DNA of 64,000 nucleotides. Origin: Paraescarpia echinospica. Lineage: Eukaryota > Annelida > Polychaeta > Sabellida > Siboglinidae. This document shows, piece after piece, positions 45,810 to 57,047 of this stretch. Every line of letters begins with the position of its first letter. Within the stretch, counting starts at the first letter, position 1. Under the pieces are notes generated by a model. It was not told the origin of the DNA, did no database searches, and worked only from the letters and a program-made list of their open reading frames with translations. The translations under genes were made by a program, and so were the position numbers. The stretch covers positions 69,804,048 to 69,868,047 of the forward strand of contig CM034537.1 of the NCBI GenBank assembly GCA_020002185.1, read 5' to 3'.

Positions 45810-48687
45810 CTACATATATCCAGCCCTTCTGAGGTATGTGTTGATTTTATTTTTAAACATATTCACACTACTAGCACCCACACAATCATCAGATAATCTG
45901 TTCCATTCATTCACAGTCCTTTGTGAAAATGAGAACTTTCTCATGTCTAATCTACACTGCTCCTTTACTAATGTAACTTCATGTCCTCTAGACTTTCTTA
46001 ACTGAAAAAAACATATTTCTATCAATATTTTCATAACCATTCAATATTTTAAACACTTCTATCTGATCTCTTCTCAATCTCCTGGTCTCTAGTGTTGTTA
46101 AACCACATTCTTTTAGGCGTTTTTCATAACTAAGATCCCTCAGTTTTGGTATCATTTTAGTCGCTCTCCTCTGTACTCTTTCTAACATATCTATGTCCTT
46201 CTTGCGGTATGGCCTCCACGCTTGTATACAATATTCTAAATGAGGCCTAACTAATGTTTTGTACAGCGGTATTATTAGTTCTTTTTCTTTATATGCTATA
46301 TTTCGCCTAATCAATCCAAGGATTTGATTTCCCTTTGAAGCTGCAATTCCACACTGCTCTGAAACCTTCATGTCAGCACTAAGTCTTTTTCTTTTACAGT
46401 AGTACTTAGTACAGTTCCCCCCATTGTATATTCTACATATTCGTTCCCATGTCCTGTGTGGAGGCATTTACATTTCCCAAAATTGAACAACATTTCCCAC
46501 TTTTCAGACCATTTGATCAACCTGTCAAGATCATCTTGTAAATGCTGTCTATCCCCATCACTTTTAATCCTTCTAAACACTTTTGTATCATCTGCAAATT
46601 TCAACACCTTGCTAGCTATATCATCGTCCAAATCGTTTATATATATTAAGAATAATATAGGTCCCAGTACTGATCCCTGTGGAACCCCACTCAAAACTGA
46701 TTTCCAGTTTGAAGCCTCCCCATCAACAACTACCCGTTGTCTTCTGTCAATCAGCCATTTTTCTATCCAGTTAATTATACCATTTCCTATGCCATGGGCT
46801 TTTAGTTTAAGCAGTAATCTCTGATGTGGCACTTTGTCGAAAGCTTTTTGAAAATCTAAGTAGATGATATCTACTGGTGATCTATCATCTACCCACTTAG
46901 TGATATCTTCCAAAAAACATAACATATTTGTTAAGCATGACCTCGCTTTTAGAAACCCATGTTGAGATGGGTTTATCAAGTTATGTTTAACAAGAAAATC
47001 CACCATGTGATCTTTAATTAGTCTTTCTAATAATTTACAAATCACCGATGTTAAACTAACTGGTCTATAATTATTTGACTTGTTTCTCGAACCTTTTTTA
47101 AAATAACGGTATAATGTTTGCTTCTTTCCATTCTAAAGGAACCACTCCCTCTTCTAATGACAAGTTGAAAACTGTTGCAAGCGGTATGCTAATTTGTTCT
47201 ACAATTTCCACTAGTAGTTTGGGTGGAATACCATCCACTCCAGGTGATTTATTTTCCTTCATAGCCCTAATTTTCTTAGCTACCATTTCTGGGGTTACAA
47301 TTAACTGTCTTAAATAGTCTGATTCTGCCCCCTTGAACTTAGCCTCTGGTACTGGCAGTGAACTAGTGTCTTCTCTGGTAAACACTGAACTAAAATACTC
47401 ATTTAGGTCTTCAGCCATTAAGAATCCTTCTGATATTATATTTCCAGCACTATCTTCTAGAGGACCGACCTTATCCTGAACTTTCTGTTTGCTTCGAACA
47501 TACGCATAAAAACTCTTGCTGTCATGTTTTATATTACAAGCTAATTTATGTTCATAGCTTCTCTTTGAATTTCTAATTTCAGCTGTAGCTTGGTTTAGTG
47601 CTTCTTTATAAATGTTGTAGTCTTCGTCATTGCCAGTACGTCTATATGACTTCCACATCATTTGTTTATACTTAATTTTTCTAATGGCTTCTTTCGATAA
47701 GTATTTCTTTCTGGTCCGTTTCCCTTGTTTTTTGAAGGGAACAAATTTATCTACGATGCACTCTATTTCATTCTTTAAGATATTCCAGCATTCTGTTGCT
47801 GTCTTATTCTTCAGTGTATTATTCCAGTCTATCTTTGCTAAATATTTCCTCATTTCCTTATATCTTCCTTTGTGGAAATTTCTCCTGAACTGCTTTTTAT
47901 TATTTATTTCTGATTTTACTTTGATGGTAAAATGTATCTGGTTGTGATCACTACTTCCCAGAGGCTCACATAATTTAACATTGTCAACTAATTCATTCTG
48001 TGAGGACAAAACTAAGTCTAACACATTCTCTCCCCTGGTTGGTTCTAGCACATGTTGAGAAAGGAAACTATCTTGTACTAAAACTAAAAACTTGTGGTCC
48101 TCACTACCCATACTCTGTAGAGATTTCCATTTTATATGCCCATGGTTAAAATCCCCCATAATAACACAGTCCCGTTTGCTCACTTCCCTTATAGCGTTTT
48201 GTATTTTTTCATTCTCTTCTATGCTTATGTTTGGACTTCGATAAACTAATCCAACCGTTAACGTTGAGTTTCCTGTAACTATGTTACACCAAACAGCTTC
48301 TTCGCAATCTGCTTCTCTGTCTAATTTTATTTCATAAGCCTGGATAGATTCTTTAATATATAAAATAACTCCACCTCCCCTTCTTCCTATTCTATCTTTC
48401 CTAAACATTACATATCCTGTCAGTCCCAATTCGGCATCTGATATATCGGTGGTTGCCCATGATTCGGTTATACCTATTATGTGAGGGTCAATATCTTCTA
48501 CCATAATGTTTAGTTCATTTCTTTTGTTTACTATACTCCTTGCATTTAAACAAACACATTTATACCCAGCTTCAGAACAGTTTTCCAGACTGTTCTTTGC
48601 TGAATTATTTTTGCTGCCTTTATCTATGCCTCCAGTTTCAGGCTTCTCTGCGAGTCCCCCCTGCGAATTTAGTTTAAATAGATGCAA
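45810..48687 (-). pseudogene. CR1-like ORF2: endonuclease-reverse transcriptase, frameshifted
   Basis: The first 529 codons (48687-47098) are intact. Endonuclease blocks are LNARSIVNKRNEL, GITESW, RRGGGVILYIK, VYRSPN, MGDFNH and SDHNQIHF. The linker follows, then RT with KSPGVDGIPPKLL. One extra T in a T run shifts the frame at EANIIPLF (47098). RT resumes in another frame with QHGFLKARSC, DFQKAFDKVPH, GVPQGSVLGP and the catalytic KFADDTK. A 13-bp deletion near 46380 and a ~10-bp deletion near 46004 shift it twice more before the end at RRAGYM (45810). The enzyme would nick target DNA and reverse-transcribe LINE RNA. As it stands the copy cannot make a full protein. Confidence 0.88.
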
Positions 48688-49214
48688 CCTGTCCCACTGT
48701 CAACAGATCGCAGCAGATTCTCTGAGAATACTGCTGCCCCCTTTCCACTTAGATGGAGGCCATCTCTCATGTACATATCTTCTCTCCCAACAAAGTACCC
48801 CCATAAATCTATGAATCCCACGCCCTCTTCCTCACACATCTGCTCAACTAGTGCGTTGATCGCCATCCTCTTACAGTTTCTGTATCTTGCCCCCCTTCCT
48901 CCCATTACTGGCAAAATTCCTGAGAGAATAACCTGTTCCACTCTTGTCTTCTTTAGCTTCCTCACTAGATGTCTGTACTTCTGAACTATACCAGTTGTTC
49001 CCTCCTTGTCTGCATTGTTTGTCCCAACGTGTACTAGTATAGACCCTCCCTTGCCATGCCCCAATACCTTCTCTACCCTTTCGGTCACATGCTCTATCCT
49101 AGCCCCCGGTAGACATACAACAACGTCCTTCCCCTCGCATATAGTCTTGTCTGTTTTTCTCAGAATTGAATCGCCCATAAACACTCTCTCTTTTCTCCTT
49201 GCCCCCTCAATCAC
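48669..49214 (-). CDS. CR1-like ORF1, SGNH/GDSL-type esterase domain
   Basis: 181 residues from the first ATG. It shows block I VFMGDSILRKTD (Ser nucleophile in GDS), block III HVGTNNADKEG (G-x-N), and block V MRDGLHLSGKGA (catalytic Asp and His in D-x-x-H), the layout of the SGNH hydrolase domain known in ORF1 of many CR1 elements. There it is thought to act on lipids or membranes, or to assist the RNP. The frame stays open upstream of this ATG (residues CKRRSYSEAV), so the esterase is probably the C-terminal part of a longer ORF1 that includes the basic region at 49211-49735 and was split by a frameshift. The last 19 nt overlap the ORF2 start. Confidence 0.85.
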   Translation of the reverse strand: MIEGARRKERVFMGDSILRKTDKTICEGKDVVVCLPGARIEHVTERVEKVLGHGKGGSILVHVGTNNADKEGTTGIVQKYRHLVRKLKKTRVEQVILSGILPVMGGRGARYRNCKRMAINALVEQMCEEEGVGFIDLWGYFVGREDMYMRDGLHLSGKGAAVFSENLLRSVDSGTGCIYLN

Positions 49215-49735
49215 TGCCTCGGAGTAGCTCCTCCGTTTGCATATGTCTGGTTGTTGTCTTTTCCTCTTGTCGTCTTCTCTCCTGTCACATTCTCTTCCAT
49301 TCCCTTCTTTCCTGTCGCGTTTTCTCTTGTCCCCTTTCCTCCTGTCATCTTCTCTTCTAGCACATTTACTCTCACTTCCTTTCGTCCCTTCTTCTTTCCT
49401 CCCATCACATTTTCTTCTCTCCTCTCCCGTCCCTTTTCCCCGGCTACCTCCTTCACTACGGTCACTTTCTCCCCTGTCACCTTCACGCCTGTCATGTTTT
49501 CTGTTTTTTGCTGAACACTCTGTCTTCTTCCATCAGTCTTCTGTCTCACAGTCTTACCAACTGCCTCTGTGGTATCTACCTCTTCACCACCTGTATCGCT
49601 GTCGTGTCTCTCCTCGTTCTCTACAGTCTGACTACCTGCTGATCTATCCCCACTGGCCCGTTTTCTTTTCCTCTGCCGAACACTTTTCCTCCGTCCCTCT
49701 GTTTTCTCAATGTCTTGTTCCTTCACACCGGTCAC
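49211..49735 (-). CDS. CR1-like ORF1, N-terminal Lys/Glu-rich region
   Basis: 174 residues, highly charged, with repeated ENVTGEKTT-, GGKGTRENATGKK- and VTGVKVTGEK-like units. Such low-complexity basic stretches usually bind RNA in LINE ORF1 proteins. It ends in TGA, which overlaps the ATG of the SGNH frame as ATGA. Because the SGNH frame is also open through YSEAVIEGARRK, a one-base indel inside the low-complexity part is a simpler explanation than true stop-restart translation. The sense strand is fixed by the rest of the element; long Ser/Leu-rich antisense frames are ignored. Confidence 0.6.
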   Translation of the reverse strand: MTGVKEQDIEKTEGRRKSVRQRKRKRASGDRSAGSQTVENEERHDSDTGGEEVDTTEAVGKTVRQKTDGRRQSVQQKTENMTGVKVTGEKVTVVKEVAGEKGRERREENVMGGKKKGRKEVRVNVLEEKMTGGKGTRENATGKKGMEENVTGEKTTRGKDNNQTYANGGATPRQ

Positions 49736-49800
49736 CTTCCTTCCTCTCAGTCTCCTTTCTTCAGTCTCCGTGTCACGAGGAGGAAGTTCACTAAATGAGT

Positions 49801-50317
49801 TTATGGTCTAGAGATTTGGAAGGATTCCGAGAGGAGTCAAGAATGAGAGAGAAAGATAGAGGGGAATGGAGACAGTTGGTGGAGAGAGCAGTGCAAGATC
49901 AGTGAGGAAAATAAAAAAATAAAACAGAAATCGAGGTTTGGAATCAAGGCCAGCCTCACTCCTGACAGACAAGGAAACAAGAGAGGAACAATAACTGTGG
50001 AATCTAACGGCAGTCACACCCAATTCGAGAACATTGTGGTTAGCTTCGCCCATCTCTGTAACAATAACAGGTGTGTTTACAAACATTTCACAGGCACAAC
50101 ATTCAAATTATTGCAAACAATGTTTTTGTATTATTAAATGCAGTTTGGCAGGCACTATACATACCAACATAATTCTAGCATTAATTTTTTTTTTAAATAG
50201 GAAAGAAATAACAAAAATATTATCATCAGTATTAATCATCAGTTTAATAGTGGGGAAACTGCTTAGCAAGTTGCAAGTGGTTGATGCTTCCATTTACAAT
50301 ATAAACGTATCACTGAC
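49801..50317. other. 5' flank of CR1 copy 3
   Basis: May include the LINE 5' UTR. No promoter motif, repeat or exon was recognised. Confidence 0.35.
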
Positions 50318-50487
50318 CTTATATTTGTCACTGTCGCATTGGTCTGTTGATAACAGCTCGTTCTTGAAGATGCCCCGGTCCTCTCGTAACTATCTGCATA
50401 ACTGACACTACCATGGGATGCAACCGGCGCCTCTGACTGATTCGAATCACTGAAATACTCAGTGTCATCAACGTCATTTTGTGTCAT
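50318..50487 (-). CDS. Candidate first coding exon of an unknown gene
   Basis: Starts at an ATG in a good context (GACATGA) and reads MTQNDVDDTEYFSDSNQSE, then a Ser/Thr-rich SYADSYERTGASSRTS stretch, to the donor AATATAAG/GTCAGTG at 50317. The acidic, serine-rich sequence looks like a disordered N-terminus. About 80 bp upstream (- strand) lies CGCCATCTTG, the reverse of an AAGATGGCG YY1/initiator motif often found at TATA-less starts. The CR1 copy 3 insertion would then sit in its first intron. No family was recognised and no second exon was found, so it is weak. Confidence 0.3.
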
Positions 50488-50889
50488 GTCTGTCGCGTCG
50501 GTCTCACCATCACATGCCTTTGTGCATAGCTTCCATAACAACCAGTTTAAAACAAGATGGCGAATCTGTAAACAACTTACACAAAGCACGCCAAAACCAA
50601 ATTGCCCCTAAAACAACCCAAAATCAGTCCATTAACACAAAGCTTACGTATTATACTGTTACAAATCCGGATTGTACGCTGTCAGCAACACACAAGAAAC
50701 CAACAGCAAACACAATATACAATACAATAAACTGTCTACTAACTGGCAAATTTTACTACTGTCTTTTACATCTACTGTGATCTTACTACTGTGATTTTAT
50801 ATTAGCTGTGATATATAACTTAATCATAAAAACAATATCCACATCTATAGTGGAATATAATCTCTTGTTTTTGCTTTTGTTTTACTGGA
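50488..50889. other. Flank 5' to the 2A/PHD LINE
   Basis: AT-rich; a 99-codon + strand frame at 50481-50780 has no family resemblance. Repeated TACTGTGAT pieces occur at 50760-50815. Nothing firm. Confidence 0.3.
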
Positions 50890-51185
50890 TTAACATAACT
50901 GTACAAGCAAAGCAGCTTGTGCAATAGCTGCTCTTATGATGGTGCCACCCAAAATGGGCACACCAGTGGTAGTTCTGATTAGCATCATTATTGCATTCGT
51001 ACCCAAATTCCCGATACACCTGGACCGTACCCAATTCACGGACGATCCAAATGGTCTGCTAACATGACAGGTCTTGCTAGACTGACACAAGTATTAGACT
51101 GGCACTAGCTTTCACCAGAGACTCCCGTAACAAGTACCACACCAAACTGGTTTATGCAATCCCTACATCGGGACACAAAACATGT

Positions 51186-51236
51186 TATCTTGTCCTACTA
51201 ATCCTCTGTGGGGACATCCAAACAAACCCCGGCCCA
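51186..51236 (+). other. 2A-like ribosome-skipping peptide
   Basis: Codes for YLVLLILCGDIQTNPGP. The 2A consensus ends D-x-E-x-N-P-G-P after a helical hydrophobic stretch and causes the ribosome to skip the last Gly-Pro bond. Here Gln stands in the usual Glu position, with Asp, Asn, Pro, Gly and Pro all present. 2A-like sequences near the ORF2 N-terminus are known in CR1-type elements of sea urchins, molluscs and lancelets. The frame is open upstream at least from RDSRNKYHTKLVYAIPTSG. Function in this copy is moot because ORF2 is broken. Confidence 0.7.
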
Positions 51237-54200
51237 GTCAGACACCCCTGTGGATTTTGTAAAAAGCCTGTTGCTTCAAATCACCGAGCAGTCTGCTGCG
51301 ACCGGTGCAACCAATGGGTACACCATTAAATGTTGTGACATAAGTCCAGATCAATATAATCTCCTCTGTAACAGTTCCTGTTCCTGGCACTGCATGAAAT
51401 GCGACCATCCTAACTACAGTCATTCCTTCTTCCAAGACCACTGATTGGAATGTTCTCACAACCGATATAACAGCCTTAGTGACACAGACCAAAATAACTA
51501 AAACATTGACCCCCACACACAGATCTCTCAAACAAACACGAGTCGTACATCCCAAACCTGGGATCCAACCTTTGGACCAAACCCTCAAAATGCATCAACC
51601 CCTAAACGTCGTAAGAAAACCAAACGTAACACACTTAGCGGAATTCTAATCAATACCAACAGTGTCACTAGCATCGCAAAGACAACCCAATTAAAAACAC
51701 CTATTCAGTCAAATAATCCTGACATCATATTCCTAGTCGAAACCAAAATAGACGAAAACTACCCTACCTATTCATTCCTACCACCTAACTATAATGCCAT
51801 CCAAAAGGACAGAAACACCCATGGTGGTGAAGTTCTCATAGCCTTTCGCGATGACACTGTAGCAGAACCACTTACAAAACTAAACTCAAGCTTTGAAATA
51901 GTATGGACAAAAATCCATTTCACACGAAACAAATCCATATACTTTGCATCCTACTACCGACCCCCCAGTGACCACCTCCAATCCCTTGAAGCTCTCCACG
52001 AATCCCTGATAAAACTGTACAGATCACAAAAACTTCTCCTAATGTAGTTATAGCAGGTGACTTCAACCTTCCTGATATTAACTGAGGCAAGCAGCAAACC
52101 ACTGACAACAGAACTGCCAGCAAGCATAACAAACTGCTAGAAATAATTAGAGAATTTGGATTACAAAACATGGTCAACGATCCCACACGAGTTGATTCCG
52201 GCAATATCCTTGACCTCATACTCACTTCTAATCCATCGATAATTGCTAACACTCACACCACTCCCGGCATGAGTGATCATGAAGCTGTCACCTTTAACGT
52301 AAACCTAAATCCAATCCGTAACAGTAAACCACCACACAAAGTGTTCCAATACAAATCTGCAAACTGGGATAAGCTTAAAGACGACATAAAACAACTAACA
52401 ACAACATACTTTGACACGAACCCAAATTCAACAGATGTCAACACAAATTGGAACATTTTCCGGAATAATCTTACTTCATTAGTCAACAATAATATTCTCA
52501 GCTGCAACACCAAAGCAAAAACCCACCTCCCCTGGATAACACGTGAAATAATAAGAATGCAAAGAAAACGCAACAAAAGGCATAAAAAAGCAAAACAAAC
52601 TGGACGTAATAGTGACTGGGAAAGGTTTAGGCAACTCCAAAAACAAGCCACTAAAGCTGCAACCAAATCCTACTCAGACTATCTAAACAATCACATTGGA
52701 GACAGCCTAAAAACAAACCCAAAACAATTCTGGTCATTCATTAAAGCAAACAAATGAGAATACATTGGCATCCCTACACTGCAAGCAAACGACCAACCAA
52801 TCACAAACGATCACGACAAAGCAAATACACTTAACAACCAATTTAGTTCGGTGTTTACTCAAGAAATCTACCCCATCCCCCAACTAGCTCCATCCATCTA
52901 TCCCGATATCCCCTCCCTCGAAATCGGGATAGACGGGGTAATTAAGCAACTAAAAAACCTGAACCAAAATAAAGCTATAGGCCCCGACGAACTCCCAGCC
53001 AGAGTCCTTAAAGAACCTGCAGTGGAAATTGCCCCCATCATCACACACATTTTCCAGCAGTCATACAACACTTGCAAACTCCCAGATGACTGGCTCCAAG
53101 CACTAGTAACACCAATACACAAAAAAGCCACAAATCAGACCCTGCTAATTATAGACCAATTTCGTTAACATGCATCCTCTGCAAAGTTATGGAGCACATC
53201 ATTCTAAGCAACATGTGGAAACACTTACACAAACACAACATCATCCTCCACTTCCAACATGGATTCCAGCCAGGTCTGTCCTGTGAATCCCAACTCATCG
53301 AGACAGTCCACGACTGGATGACGATTTCGTCAAAGCCTTCGACAAAGTCCCCCATAAACGCCTCCTATCCAAATTAGCTTTCTATGGAATAACTGGAAAA
53401 CACACAAAACTGGATCAAATCATTTCTATCCAATCGCAAACAGAGAGTCTCAGTCAATGGAGCCCTGTCGGACAGAACAAATGTTACATCTGGTGTACCA
53501 CAGGGCTCAGTCCTAGGACCTGTCCTATTTTTACTCTACATAACCGACATAACCGAAAATGTCCAATCTTCCGTACGTCTCTTTGCAGACGACAGCATTA
53601 TATATCGCAAAATCACATCCGAAACCGACCACGAAACTCTCCAGTCTGACTTGATCAAACTCCAAACATGGTCTAACAAATGGCAGATGGAATTTAACAT
53701 ATCTAAATGTGTGCATCTCCCAACAACAAACAAAACAAAACCCAGACTACATTCATATTCACTCTTTGGCATGCCACTCTCTACCGCCTCTAGCCACACA
53801 TATTTTGGAATAAAATTAGATTCTAAACTAACCTGGGCTAACCATATCACTGACATAGCTTCCAAATCTTCAAAAGTCCTAGGCATGATCAAACGAACCC
53901 TCGGACCATGCAAACCTGAAGTAAAAGAAACAGCCTATAACATGCTAATCCAACCAAAACTCGAGTATGCCTCTCCCATATGGAATCCACACACTGCCAC
54001 CCAAATTAAACACCTTGAAAGAGTACAACACTGTGCTGCCAGATTTGTCAGAAATGACCACAGACGCCAAACAAACACAGCAGACCTAATAGCCACCCTT
54101 CGATGGTCAACTCTTGAATGACGACGCATTATCAAACAAGCCATGACATTTTACAAAATATTAAATAACATAATCAACATCACACCCCCACCAGGTCTAC

Positions 54201-54240
54201 TAACAGTCAAAAAACCGTGGCCACTACGTAGCCCCTAGGT
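51237..54240 (+). pseudogene. ORF2 of the 2A/PHD LINE: PHD finger, endonuclease, reverse transcriptase
   Basis: The PHD finger has CGFCKKP, CCDRCNQWVHH, then after a frame change LLCNSSCSWHCMKCDHP, giving the C-x2-C, C-x2-C, H, C-x2-C order. Endonuclease blocks are ILINTNSV, LVETKIDE, ASYYRPPSD, VIAGDFNLPDI and MSDHEAVTF. RT blocks are NKAIGPDELPARVLK, PISLTCILCKVMEH, FQHGFQPGLSC, VKAFDKVPHKRLLSK, VPQGSVLGPVLFLLY and the catalytic LFADDSIIYRK (about 53577-53609). The thumb has LEYASPIWNPHT and LERVQHCAARFV. Breaks include a frameshift at 51330, TGA at 52082, TGA at 52755, frameshifts near 53140, 53330 and 53390, and TGA at 54119. Confidence 0.85.
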
Positions 54241-54500
54241 GCCGCATCAATGCAGTAGTGTTCTCTTTCTATCCCTGAGCAGTTCGAATCTGGAATATGA
54301 TTCCATCACCGATTACTGAACTAGAAAGCCCCATAGCATTTCAAACAGCGATCATGAACCTCCCTTTCACCACACCCAATCACCTAAAATGCCTATAAAA
54401 TAAACAAACAAACTACCCACAATGCATGCGCACAAACAAGCACCATACAACTCCTGCGTTAGCTCAAGTTTGGGCTGTTTGGAGTAAATCACCTAAGACC

Positions 54501-55600
54501 TGTGATAATGATGATTAATCTGGGTACAGATTGGTTATACAGCTTATCACATTAATCTATTTCTGTAATTACTACCTGTATTTTATTATATAAAATAATT
54601 GATTTAAACACATAAACACAATATAAGTGTTGTCTTAGATATAGTTTCTTGTGATGTAATTACAGTACTATTGTCCAAGAGGTTTGGGTGTACATACATA
54701 AACTGATGGTGGGTGATGTTGGATAAAAAACATTTTTTTGAGTGAGCATGTTTTTTCATCAACCAACATGAAATAATGATTATGGGATATAATAATGCTA
54801 ATTCTGCCTCTATGTGAAGTCTTTGCAACTAACTTATCCAGAAAAAAAAGAAACACTTTGTGACTCACATTACGCTACCCAATTTTGCATAACTCATGTT
54901 ATAAGTGACTCACGTTAAACATATGCAGTGCCAAATATCATAACCTGTGTAGACTAGATATGGATGTTGTTAATATCATATAGTTAGGTACCTCCTATAG
55001 GAGATTTATAATTAGCCGTCTCAAGGTACCAGGGGTTTCTTTGTAAAATAAAAATCCCTAATTTTGTGACTCGTGTTACATCATTTTTATCACTGAGCCT
55101 TTCCCCTAAAAAAAACAGAATAGGCTTAAACAAATTTCTCTCAAAATACCGGAGACAACGGCCTCATGACATAGTATTATTTAGTCAAACCCAAATTGTA
55201 TTAGAAAATAGGGCTGCAAAGGGACACCTAACTATTGATATGTTGGATGAGTGAATTTTTTTAATTCTGTACATAATGTTTGAATGGTGCATTTTCACAT
55301 AATGCTGTGTGCAAACACTGAAGATTGTTTTTCTCCAACAACTTTAAGTTATGTCCCACCATAAAAAATAATACTCTTTAGAAATTCAAAAAAATATTTT
55401 AAGAACATTTTCCCTGTTTTCATGGAAATTCCCAATGAGTGAGTACAGTAGCCTTTAGACAGTGAACGAGTGTACCAGGGTAGTCTAGAATGTAATGGTA
55501 ACTTGTAATACAAGTTAACAGGTTGTACAAAGTCTCAAACTCAAAAGTCACAAAGACCTGGACTAGTCTCTATATATAGACTATTCCTAGACTAGGGGTT
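54501..55600. other. Unassigned AT-rich stretch
   Basis: No gene or known repeat recognised. Just before 55600 there are nested short palindromes (GACTAGTC, CTATATATAG, CTAGACTAG). Confidence 0.4.
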
Positions 55601-56003
55601 TGACTAAAAGGCGCACGACCACGAAGTTGACGAACAACCACGCACGACCATGTAATATAATGTGTTAGTAGATATAGTTTGGCCGTTGATGGAATATATA
55701 TGGTTTGTGTGCATTATTAAAAATTTTGAGTCTGTATTTCACCCAGGAGTTACACAATTTAGGCATTTTATCCTATCTTCCGGACAAACATTTAGTCTTG
55801 GCACAGTAGCGCCACCTAGCGAATGGAACCGGCGAGTTACCATAAGCGATGATAAAAGTTGCGAATTTTGTTACTCCAATGTGAAGCACATATGTGAAAT
55901 TTGGCGAGCTGCACTCACATACCTCCTGCGTGCCACCAACAGCACGCTTGGTTACCAACATTACATACATTTTGATCATGCATGGTCGTGCGCCTTTTAG
56001 TCA
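55601..56003. mobile_element. Non-autonomous element with perfect 21-bp terminal inverted repeats
   Basis: TGACTAAAAGGCGCACGACC plus A at 55601-55621 is the exact reverse complement of 55983-56003. A second CGCACGACCATG (55642-55653) pairs with CATGGTCGTGCG (55981-55992), so the left end carries a sub-terminal repeat. At 403 bp with no transposase it fits a MITE or foldback element. No clear target-site duplication was seen. The 112-codon frame inside is probably fortuitous. Confidence 0.8.
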
Positions 56004-56650
56004 TACCGTAGATTAGAAGTGTAATTTGTTGTAGGCGATATCAGGGTAATTACCATATATATTAATATATGTCCCTAACACTAACCCCAAACGTACAAAA
56101 AAAATGCACTATGCCCATGTTAGGGTATGATAAAAACCCGTACGCCGCCTCCGACCTGAACTTGGCTGAAGTGGACTCCTGGAAACGGGCGATAATACGT
56201 GGTTACTAAACATTATGTAGAATAAAACCACCATTGTAACAAATCCACAAACAGGACAACACATTCTTATGTTAATCGAATCGGTGCATTCATAACTCGC
56301 CAGTTATTACGTACAATATAGTACAACTCAAAACTGCGCGATTTTATGAAGCGTTGCTAACCTAGCTGGTTTTAGACGCGGCGGATCCTTTTCGCAAATC
56401 CTAGGGCCAATCATTATTTCGCTCGTAGCACACACTTCGGAGATATTGATACACTTAACTCCGTTTAAGTATGAAACAAGAATCAACGCTATAGTGTTAA
56501 TAGTGTCTAATATCAGCTGTAAAATTTCAAAATTTGTAGTTATTGCATTCACTAAATAAAAATCGGCCTGCCGCATCCAGGGTGCAACATGGGGTCCCAC
56601 ATAACGCCGAATTCGCGGGATTTGGCCATCGTTTCGGGTGAATCAATGGT
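56004..56650. other. Unassigned stretch
   Basis: No coding or repeat feature recognised. A 90-codon - strand frame (56328-56600) has no family resemblance. Confidence 0.4.
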
Positions 56651-56661
56651 AGTTCAGAGGG

Positions 56662-57047
56662 TACCAAGTGATCTCGGCCTTTCGCGATCTCGGCCCGAGT
56701 GATCTCGGCCTGTTTCCGAGTGATCTCGGCCTGTTTGAGGAGTGATCTCAGCCTGTTCGGGGTATATTGTTGACCAGAAACGATAGCGGCATGAAGTCGG
56801 CCAGAGAATTCGGCCTGTGCAGCAGTGAGTTCGGCCTGTATAGCCAGTGATCTCGGCCTGTTTGAGTGATGTTAGCCTGCGTTTTTTGTGCAACATAATT
56901 ACATTGTATTATGTATTGTGATAACTACTGCATAATATCCAATATGTTGCATGGTTGTTTTTGATAGCGATCTCTGTTTTTTTATAACGTCTTTTTGTTT
57001 TATTGGGTTATTTATGTGATCTCGGCCTGTTTGAGTGATGTTAGCCA
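56662..57047. repeat. Irregular cluster of GATCTCGGCC repeats
   Basis: Six exact GATCTCGGCC copies (56669, 56685, 56701, 56722, 56848 and 57017) and several variants (GATCTCAGCC, GAGTTCGGCC, GAATTCGGCC), mostly followed by TGTTTGAGT. Spacing is uneven (16-21 bp in the core, then over 100 bp), so it is not a simple minisatellite. Confidence 0.75.

Larger units (their letters stand above)
45713..49800 (-). mobile_element. CR1-like LINE copy 3, nearly full length
   Basis: Reads from the 5' region near 49.8 kb through ORF1 (basic region plus SGNH esterase), ORF2 (endonuclease, RT, thumb) to a 3' tail with two AATCTTGTTA repeats at about 45713-45730. It is the best-preserved member and the reference for copies 1 and 2. 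ORF1 and ORF2 overlap by 19 nt (48669-48687). Lesions are few: a probable frameshift in ORF1, one extra T near 47098, a 13-bp loss near 46380 and a ~10-bp loss near 46004. This suggests a recent insertion. The 5' limit is not defined. Confidence 0.9.
50890..54500 (+). mobile_element. Second LINE family with 2A-like peptide, PHD finger, endonuclease and RT; decayed
   Basis: A + strand non-LTR retrotransposon of the CR1/Jockey group, distinct from copies 1-3 in sequence and in its N-terminal modules. Order: a 2A-like motif (51186-51236), a PHD-type zinc finger (51240-51440), a basic linker (RRKKTKRNT), endonuclease (51.63-52.3 kb), linker, RT (52.85-53.65 kb), thumb and C-terminus (to ~54240) and 3' UTR. 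It is interrupted by several stops and frameshifts, so it is inactive. Its 3' end is shared with the fragment at 17430-17700. Confidence 0.85.

Noticed and set aside
49237..49794. 185-residue Ser/Leu/Phe-rich + strand ORF
   Set aside because: Antisense of the Lys/Glu-rich CR1 ORF1; composition mirrors the sense strand.
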